Shown here: piece after piece, positions 40,735 to 44,559 of the stretch
Layout of the letters: each line of letters begins with the position of its first letter
How positions within the stretch are numbered: position 1 is the first letter of the stretch
NCBI GenBank assembly: GCA_964527395.1
Contig: CAZGQD010000010.1
Location: forward strand, 1 to 44,559
Direction: 5' to 3'
Source: GCA-2688265 sp964527395
Lineage (GTDB): Archaea > Nanobdellota > Nanobdellia > Woesearchaeales > GW2011-AR9
DNA length: 44,559 nucleotides
Made by a program: the position numbers and the translations under genes
The notes under the pieces: generated by a model
What the model saw: the letters and a program-made list of their open reading frames with translations, nothing else
What the model was told of the DNA's origin: nothing
Database searches by the model: none

Positions 40735-41457
40735 TCATGTTAAGGAAGTGACTACTCCTGCCACGATCGTGGTGATGATTGTTACGCTAATGAACATAAC
40801 AATTGCGAAGACAATTATGCTGGAGAGCAAGACTAAAGCTAAGGATTTCCAAAATGTAGCTTTATCATATTCCATAACACCAGAGATCATTGCGTAAAAG
40901 GTGTGGATCGCCGCTGCAAGAGTGAGTAATCCGCTGATAATTACAATGGCGAAAAGAGCTGCAGTTGGTTGTATAGGAACTGTGCTACCAAAGGTTGGAA
41001 TTGTGCCAGGACTTGCCAAACTGATGATTAAAACAAATAAAGCTGAAACAACACCATAAGGAACTGCAATTGTTCTTGAATAAGCAGCAATTTTGAAAAC
41101 TTGCCAAAACTTTGGGTTCTTTGCATCTACAAATTTTATAAGATAGTATAAAATTGCAGTTAAAGCAAATACGAATACAATTGCTAGAACTGGTTGGATT
41201 AAGCTTTGAACTCCCTGAATTGTTAAATTTGCTGCTTTAGGAAGTGCATCACCAGTAGATGAAGAAGAGAGAACAGTAATAGAATTTACAAGGAAAAGGA
41301 TAACTGTCTCTATTAATAGGAAGGCTAAAAGAAAAAGGAAAGGTTTATGCCAGTCATGTTCTTTTTTTACACTTTTAAAGAACTGTTTTGGGTTTGTGAA
41401 AAGCTGTTTGTAGCTTTCAATATGAGTTTTTAGTGTGGGTTTTTTTGTTTTTGCCAT
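40735..41457 (-). CDS. Yip1-family membrane protein
   Basis: A 240-aa protein with a ~38-residue charged N-terminus (YKQLFTNPKQFFKSVKKEHDWHKPFLF) and five membrane segments, the pattern of the YIP1 domain: 'P..(F/F)F..V..E..W..PFLFLLAF' and later KIAAYSRT. In prokaryotes the role is not settled; in eukaryotes relatives shape membranes and bind Rab proteins. Its ~60-nt leader contains a hairpin and a GGTGA ribosome-binding site 7 nt before the ATG. Confidence 0.82.
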   Translation of the reverse strand: MAKTKKPTLKTHIESYKQLFTNPKQFFKSVKKEHDWHKPFLFLLAFLLIETVILFLVNSITVLSSSSTGDALPKAANLTIQGVQSLIQPVLAIVFVFALTAILYYLIKFVDAKNPKFWQVFKIAAYSRTIAVPYGVVSALFVLIISLASPGTIPTFGSTVPIQPTAALFAIVIISGLLTLAAAIHTFYAMISGVMEYDKATFWKSLALVLLSSIIVFAIVMFISVTIITTIVAGVVTSLT

Positions 41458-41463
41458 TTTGTT

Positions 41464-41468
41464 TCACC
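41464..41468 (-). promoter_or_regulatory. Shine-Dalgarno site of the Yip1 gene
   Basis: GGTGA on the minus strand, complementary to the archaeal 16S 3' end, lies about 7 nt before the ATG at 41457. Confidence 0.55.
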
Positions 41469-41600
41469 ACAGCACCAGAGCCGCCACGAAGGCAAAATAC
41501 GGCTTTTTGAATTTTTCAAGACTTTACTTGAAAAATAGCCGATTTTATAGAATGTGTGAGTGGAATTATCCCGCCCACCGTCCCCTGAGTTAGGTGCTGT
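41469..41600. other. GC-richer nested inverted repeats upstream of the Yip1 gene
   Basis: An outer perfect 8-bp stem, ACAGCACC (41469-41476) with GGTGCTGT (41593-41600), encloses a 10-bp stem ATTTTTCAAG/CTTGAAAAAT (41511-41520, 41527-41536). One CGGCT (41500-41504) can pair with either of two AGCCG copies (41479-41483 or 41537-41541). A minus-strand TATA-like CTATAAAATC (41541-41550) would start the Yip1 mRNA near 41520, leaving the AGCCG-CGGCT hairpin in the leader. It could be a regulatory leader or an RNA gene. Confidence 0.5.
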
Positions 41601-41655
41601 TGTTTCTCGTGTTTCTTTTGAATTATTTTGAGCTGTTGATTCATTATGTTATGGT

Positions 41656-42462
41656 TTAGTGGTATTTGTAGATTATTTTTTTCATTCTGTTAACGAATTT
41701 GCCAGATTCTTTGAAAAGTTTTTCGTATTCTGGGCCTTCGATCTTTTGGATTTTTCTGTGAGTGATGTCTTTATTGAGTTTGTAGAACTTTTTCATGCTA
41801 ATTATGTACTCCTTTTCTAGTTCGTTTTTTCTGGTGAAAGTTCTCTCTAAGTAATCTGCAACATGATCAGGGCTAGGAGGCATTACTTTTGCACTCATTA
41901 AAGCTGCGTGGGCACTGTCAATTACAGCCCAATAAAGGTCTAAAGTTGCTTGCATAACATGCCATCGGCTGTTTGCTAAGGTCTTAGGGGCTCTTGAGAA
42001 ATATTTCCAAACTGCTTCATCACTTGGTTTGATTCTGCCGTTTTGTAAGAGGAATTGTAGGGGTTTGAAACTGCCAGTATCGTAAAGAGCTATTCCATCC
42101 CTAAGCATGTTAGTTACTATTGGGTCGCCTACTTTTGCATGTTCCCAGAATGAGGAGAGAGTCATTGAAGTTAAGTGGATCCTTGGTGAAGTTTTGATAA
42201 CAGTTTTTTCTATGATTATTCTGTAGGTTTCTATGAATTCATTAGTTAGTTTGAAATCCATGTCGTTTCCGATTACAAGGACGTCGATATCACTGCTTTT
42301 TGTAGCTGTACCTTTAGCGTGGCTTCCGAAAACAACTACGGCTGATAAGAATTCTTGGAGCTCTTTTTTTAGTTTGTTTGTGAGAGTTTGAGCGATTCTT
42401 AAATCATCTGTAGGGATACGATGAAGTCTGTCGTCGTCCTTTGCTTGAATTCTGAATTTCAT
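41656..42462 (-). CDS. MNT nucleotidyltransferase - HEPN fusion protein
   Basis: A 268-aa protein. The N-terminal half is a minimal nucleotidyltransferase with VVVFGSHAKG (42-51) and SSDIDVLVI (56-64), the metal-binding GS...D.D pattern. The C-terminal half (~150-268) is helical and HEPN-like, with RWHVMQATLDLYWAVIDSAHAAL. MNT and HEPN often make toxin-antitoxin pairs in which MNT modifies and silences the HEPN RNase. A fusion as one chain is common in DPANN, where the role is not proven. The canonical HEPN R-x4-6-H motif is not clear, so RNase activity is doubtful. Confidence 0.8.
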   Translation of the reverse strand: MKFRIQAKDDDRLHRIPTDDLRIAQTLTNKLKKELQEFLSAVVVFGSHAKGTATKSSDIDVLVIGNDMDFKLTNEFIETYRIIIEKTVIKTSPRIHLTSMTLSSFWEHAKVGDPIVTNMLRDGIALYDTGSFKPLQFLLQNGRIKPSDEAVWKYFSRAPKTLANSRWHVMQATLDLYWAVIDSAHAALMSAKVMPPSPDHVADYLERTFTRKNELEKEYIISMKKFYKLNKDITHRKIQKIEGPEYEKLFKESGKFVNRMKKIIYKYH

Positions 42463-42579
42463 GGTTGTAGTGTGCTATCTTTGTAATAGCGTTGGTTTTT
42501 TTGGTTGTTAGTTTAGAGTGATTTGTTGGTTGGTTTTCTTTGTTTGCTTATTTTTGGTTAATTTTGAGTGACTTTTTGC

Positions 42580-43071
42580 TTAGTTTGTGTTTGCTGTTGG
42601 TTCAGAGTTAATTGTGAATTCATCATCTAAGGCCTTTAGATACTCTTTTGTTCTTGTTAAGATGCTTTTAAGGATGAAGCTTTCAATTTTATCTTTGAAA
42701 AGTTCTAAAAGGTCTGCACCTTCAGTGATTCTGTAAAGGTTAGCGTTGCTTTCAATCAAATGGATGTCTTTTAGCCTTTTTAACTGACGTCTGATGTTTG
42801 AAGAAGCTATTCCTAGCATAGGTAATTTTCTTTGCTTTCTTTCTTGCATAACTTTGTATTTGATTTCTTCAGAATGTAATTCTTCGCCAGTTTGTCTTGC
42901 TTTTAAAAGAGTGTAGAGAATGTCAACCATAACGTCTCTTGAGTCTCCTGGTTGTAAGAGTCCTAAAGTGAGGCAAACACGTCTAACTAGTTCTCTGTCT
43001 TTAAGGTTAGGCTTTTCGTACCTTCTTAAAGTCAATTCTGCTAGAGGTGTGTCAATGCTAATTTTTCCCAT
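42580..43071 (-). CDS. Winged-helix regulator conserved in DPANN-like archaea
   Basis: A 163-aa protein starting MGKISIDTPLAELTLRRYEKP, with a central helical region (LGLLQPGDSRDVMVDILYTLL) and a winged-helix domain (GIASSNIRRQLKRLKDIHLIE..ANLYRIT), then a C-terminal helix likely used for dimerisation. From memory, near-identical openings occur in many Woesearchaeota/Pacearchaeota genomes without an assigned function. The ATG at 43071 is preferred to a TTG at 43083. TATA-like AATATAAAAC (43110-43119) and a double TTAATTAG lie upstream. Confidence 0.7.
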   Translation of the reverse strand: MGKISIDTPLAELTLRRYEKPNLKDRELVRRVCLTLGLLQPGDSRDVMVDILYTLLKARQTGEELHSEEIKYKVMQERKQRKLPMLGIASSNIRRQLKRLKDIHLIESNANLYRITEGADLLELFKDKIESFILKSILTRTKEYLKALDDEFTINSEPTANTN

Positions 43072-43089
43072 CCTTTTTTGCACCCGTCG

Positions 43090-43107
43090 TTAATTAGTAT
43101 TAATTAG
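43090..43107. promoter_or_regulatory. Double TTAATTAG box at the regulator's start site
   Basis: TTAATTAG occurs at 43090-43097 and 43100-43107, 10 bp (one helical turn) apart, between the TATA box (43110-43119) and the start codon. The position suits an autoregulatory operator. Confidence 0.4.
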
Positions 43108-43109
43108 AT

Positions 43110-43119
43110 TGTTTTATAT
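43110..43119 (-). promoter_or_regulatory. TATA box of the winged-helix regulator gene
   Basis: On the minus strand AATATAAAAC predicts a start near 43088. A second TATA-like GTTTATAAG lies at 43123-43131. Confidence 0.45.
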
Positions 43120-43211
43120 TAATCTTATAAACTCTTATCATTGATAAAGGTAACTGTTTTTGCTTGGTTATTGAGGTAGAAAGAGTAGGTACAAATAGAG
43201 ATTTTGTCTTT

Positions 43212-43310
43212 TTACCACCAACCGAACTGTCTTCCAATTATGTATAAGACGAAAAGGCCTACAATTATTACTAGAATCCATTCTACTCCACTGTCTTTAC
43301 TTTTTGCCAT
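43212..43310 (-). CDS. 32-aa single-span membrane protein
   Basis: A short gene reading MAKSKDSGVEWILVIIVGLF and ending in VLYIIGRQFGWW. It has one hydrophobic helix with a charged N-terminus and an aromatic end, so it is a likely microprotein in the membrane. GGAGGAG lies 6-12 nt before its ATG, a strong ribosome-binding site. Its start overlaps the end of the 70-aa gene by 14 nt in another frame, so the two are translationally coupled. Function unknown. Confidence 0.7.
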   Translation of the reverse strand: MAKSKDSGVEWILVIIVGLFVLYIIGRQFGWW

Positions 43311-43509
43311 TTATTCTCCTCCTTAAATAAAAAGTGTATATCAGGAAAAAAGAGATTAAAGTAAATAAAATGTTCGTAAATGCGCCATTTTCTAGGGCTT
43401 GTAAATACTCATTTGCTAATACTACAACAAGGATTGATACAAAAAGGCTTCTGAAAACAATAAACTGAAATGTTTCTTTTTTGAATAAGTCTTCTAATAG
43501 CCTCTCCAT
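43297..43509 (-). CDS. 70-aa membrane protein
   Basis: A small protein with an amphipathic N-terminus (MERLLEDLFKKETFQF) and two hydrophobic segments (about 18-33 and 45-62), ending RRRINGKK. The two AGG codons in its RRR stretch supply the ribosome-binding site of the overlapping 32-aa gene. No family recognised. Both small proteins lie downstream of the VKOR/thioredoxin pair on the same strand, about 90 nt away. Confidence 0.6.
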   Translation of the reverse strand: MERLLEDLFKKETFQFIVFRSLFVSILVVVLANEYLQALENGAFTNILFTLISFFLIYTFYLRRRINGKK

Positions 43510-43601
43510 ATAATTGTTTTTGTTAGTTTAATATTAACAATTTCTAGTATCTTATGCTTGTTTTGGAGTATATAATAATCATTTTTAGAAAAATAAAAAA
43601 A

Positions 43602-43970
43602 TTATCCTTCGTAAGTGCAACCTGCCAAATTTGCTAGGGTTTCTGGTGTCTGTGCTCCAGTTGCAGCAGTGCCGTCAGCGAAAATCCAAGTGGGGTAGCC
43701 AGTGATTCCTGCATTGGTGCAAGTTTCTTGTTCTTCTGTACACTCAACGTAAGGAAGAGAGTCTTTTGATGCTCCGAAGATTTCTTTTTGTTCAATACAA
43801 TGAGGACACCAGTAAGCACCATATAGTTTTGCTCCTGACTCTGTTAGGCATTCAGCTAAAGATTGTAAGGCTGGGTTTACTTCTTGTGGTTCTGGTTCTG
43901 CTGGAGTGCATGATGTTGTGACTAATAGAGTTATTATCCCTAGAATTATTAGTGAATTTATCTTTTTCAT
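43602..43970 (-). CDS. Thioredoxin-like lipoprotein (VKOR partner)
   Basis: A 122-aa exported protein with a signal peptide ending in a lipobox-like LVTTSC (C21), a short Pro/Glu linker, and a thioredoxin-fold domain with the active site YWCPHC (C55-C58) and the cis-Pro region GYPTWIF. This is the domain found fused to the C-terminus of many VKOR proteins. Here it is a separate gene 36 bp after VKOR. It probably passes electrons from substrate proteins to VKOR outside the membrane. A GAGG ribosome-binding site precedes the ATG. Confidence 0.88.
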   Translation of the reverse strand: MKKINSLIILGIITLLVTTSCTPAEPEPQEVNPALQSLAECLTESGAKLYGAYWCPHCIEQKEIFGASKDSLPYVECTEEQETCTNAGITGYPTWIFADGTAATGAQTPETLANLAGCTYEG

Positions 43971-44006
43971 GGTTTTTTCCTCTTGGTTTTTGTTTTTGTT
44001 TGTATT

Positions 44007-44462
44007 CTATTGTTGTTTGAAGTAGTAGATGTAGCTTGCTATGAACATGATTGTTGTTGAAGCTTGAGAAACTAAGCAGCCTGGGCAAAAGAGTTTTACT
44101 ACGACTTCTATTATGATTAAGTAGACTGTGAAAAGCATAGCTATGGAAATTACTGACAGTTGTAAGTATTTTAGTTTCTGCCTTAATGATTGGTCCTTAA
44201 TCGTTAAGTGGAGGATTGCTAGGATTAGTAATAATGAGTATCCAGCTATTCCTATAATTGATACTGGAATTGGACCTATCATTGAATAACTTGATTGTGC
44301 CACCAATGTGCATGAGAATTTGTCGTTGATATCGCAGACTGTTGGACTTGATGATTCTTTTAAATGGATGCTAGTTAAATAAATGGATGTGAGAATACCT
44401 ATGATGGAGAAAATTAAGAGGATTATTGGGATCAGTTTCTTTGATTTTTGTTTGGTTTCCAT
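44007..44462 (-). CDS. Vitamin K epoxide reductase family protein (disulfide formation)
   Basis: A 151-aa protein with four membrane helices, the loop cysteines C43 and C51 (CDINDKFSC), a polar S-rich loop, IPVSIIGIAGY and the active-site C126-P-G-C129. This is the VKOR fold, which reoxidises a thioredoxin-like partner and passes electrons to a quinone. It would drive disulfide formation in exported proteins. The partner gene is directly downstream. Confidence 0.93.
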   Translation of the reverse strand: METKQKSKKLIPIILLIFSIIGILTSIYLTSIHLKESSSPTVCDINDKFSCTLVAQSSYSMIGPIPVSIIGIAGYSLLLILAILHLTIKDQSLRQKLKYLQLSVISIAMLFTVYLIIIEVVVKLFCPGCLVSQASTTIMFIASYIYYFKQQ

Positions 44463-44497
44463 TGGTTTTGCTTATTGGAAAAAGTAAGAGAATAAAA

Positions 44498-44559
44498 ATG
44501 TTTTCAAAAAAAGAAGAAAATCCTATTCATTTGCTTGGAGGAAGTGTTCTGCGTCTAAA
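44498..44559 (+). CDS. Start of a gene running off the window
   Basis: An ATG at 44498 opens a frame reading MFSKKEENPIHLLGGSVLRL that continues beyond the end. A TATA-like GCTTATTGG lies about 24 nt upstream, and the gene is divergent from VKOR. The product cannot be named from 20 residues. Confidence 0.45.
   Translation, partial: MFSKKEENPIHLLGGSVLRL

Noticed and set aside
41656..43071. Toxin-antitoxin operon formed by the MNT-HEPN gene and the winged-helix gene
   Set aside because: MNT and HEPN are fused in one chain, the winged-helix gene is about 120 bp away with its own promoter, and no clear HEPN catalytic motif is visible.

Overview
This AT-rich window comes from an archaeon, most likely of the DPANN group (Woesearchaeota/Pacearchaeota/Nanoarchaeota-like). 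The evidence is an archaeal information-processing gene set: RfcL, FEN-1, EndA-type tRNA splicing endonuclease, fibrillarin, Trm5, archaeal GlyRS and GluRS. Many promoters have a TATA box 24-31 nt before the start codon, implying leaderless mRNAs. Several surface proteins have the architecture of one N- or C-terminal membrane segment, Ser/Gly linkers and a thrombospondin-like Cys/Trp motif that I associate with these lineages. No rRNA, tRNA, CRISPR array or complete mobile element was found. The phylum call is an inference from gene content, not from a marker-gene tree.

Layout. 1-2.6 kb: a TctA/COG1784-type membrane transporter, a 48-aa zinc ribbon and a secreted beta-propeller. 2.7-8.1 kb: a copper/redox island. 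On the minus strand lie a SHOCT-tail membrane protein, an HMA chaperone, a two-helix membrane protein and a CopA P1B-ATPase. Divergently on the plus strand lie an HMA-SafE-cupredoxin fusion and a membrane-anchored winged-helix regulator. 8.1-8.3 kb: a branched inverted-repeat region that may be a structured RNA. 8.3-17.4 kb: an 8-kb gene for a 2697-aa NosD-type beta-helix surface protein, then two small Cys-rich anchored proteins. 17.5-24.5 kb: housekeeping genes (GlyRS, RfcL, CNNM-type membrane protein, IMP dehydrogenase, an orphan histidine kinase, an ArsC/Spx-like protein). 24.6-27.4 kb: two further surface proteins, one with MopE-type Asp-rich repeats. 27.5-31 kb: endA, a winged-helix/nuclease-like protein and fen. 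31-33.8 kb: a P-loop ATPase and trm5 divergent from a single palindromic TATA box, flanked on both sides by pairs of a ~40-bp intergenic repeat. 33.8-38.2 kb: fibrillarin, a ferredoxin and an ABC exporter pair. 38.4-44.5 kb (mostly minus strand): GluRS, ASCH protein, Yip1 protein, MNT-HEPN protein, a winged-helix regulator, two tiny overlapping membrane proteins, and a thioredoxin-like lipoprotein with VKOR.

How the parts fit. Copper export (CopA), soluble and fused HMA domains and a membrane-bound regulator make a plausible envelope copper-homeostasis unit. VKOR plus the thioredoxin-like lipoprotein would make disulfides outside the membrane, which suits the many Cys-rich exported proteins here. 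The least explained items are a run of six consecutive hairpins at 40546-40678, the paired repeats around the ATPase/trm5 cassette, the branched structure at 8083-8240, and a recurring (I/L)(T/V)G(A/Q/E)AV motif just after the N-terminal membrane segment of three surface proteins.
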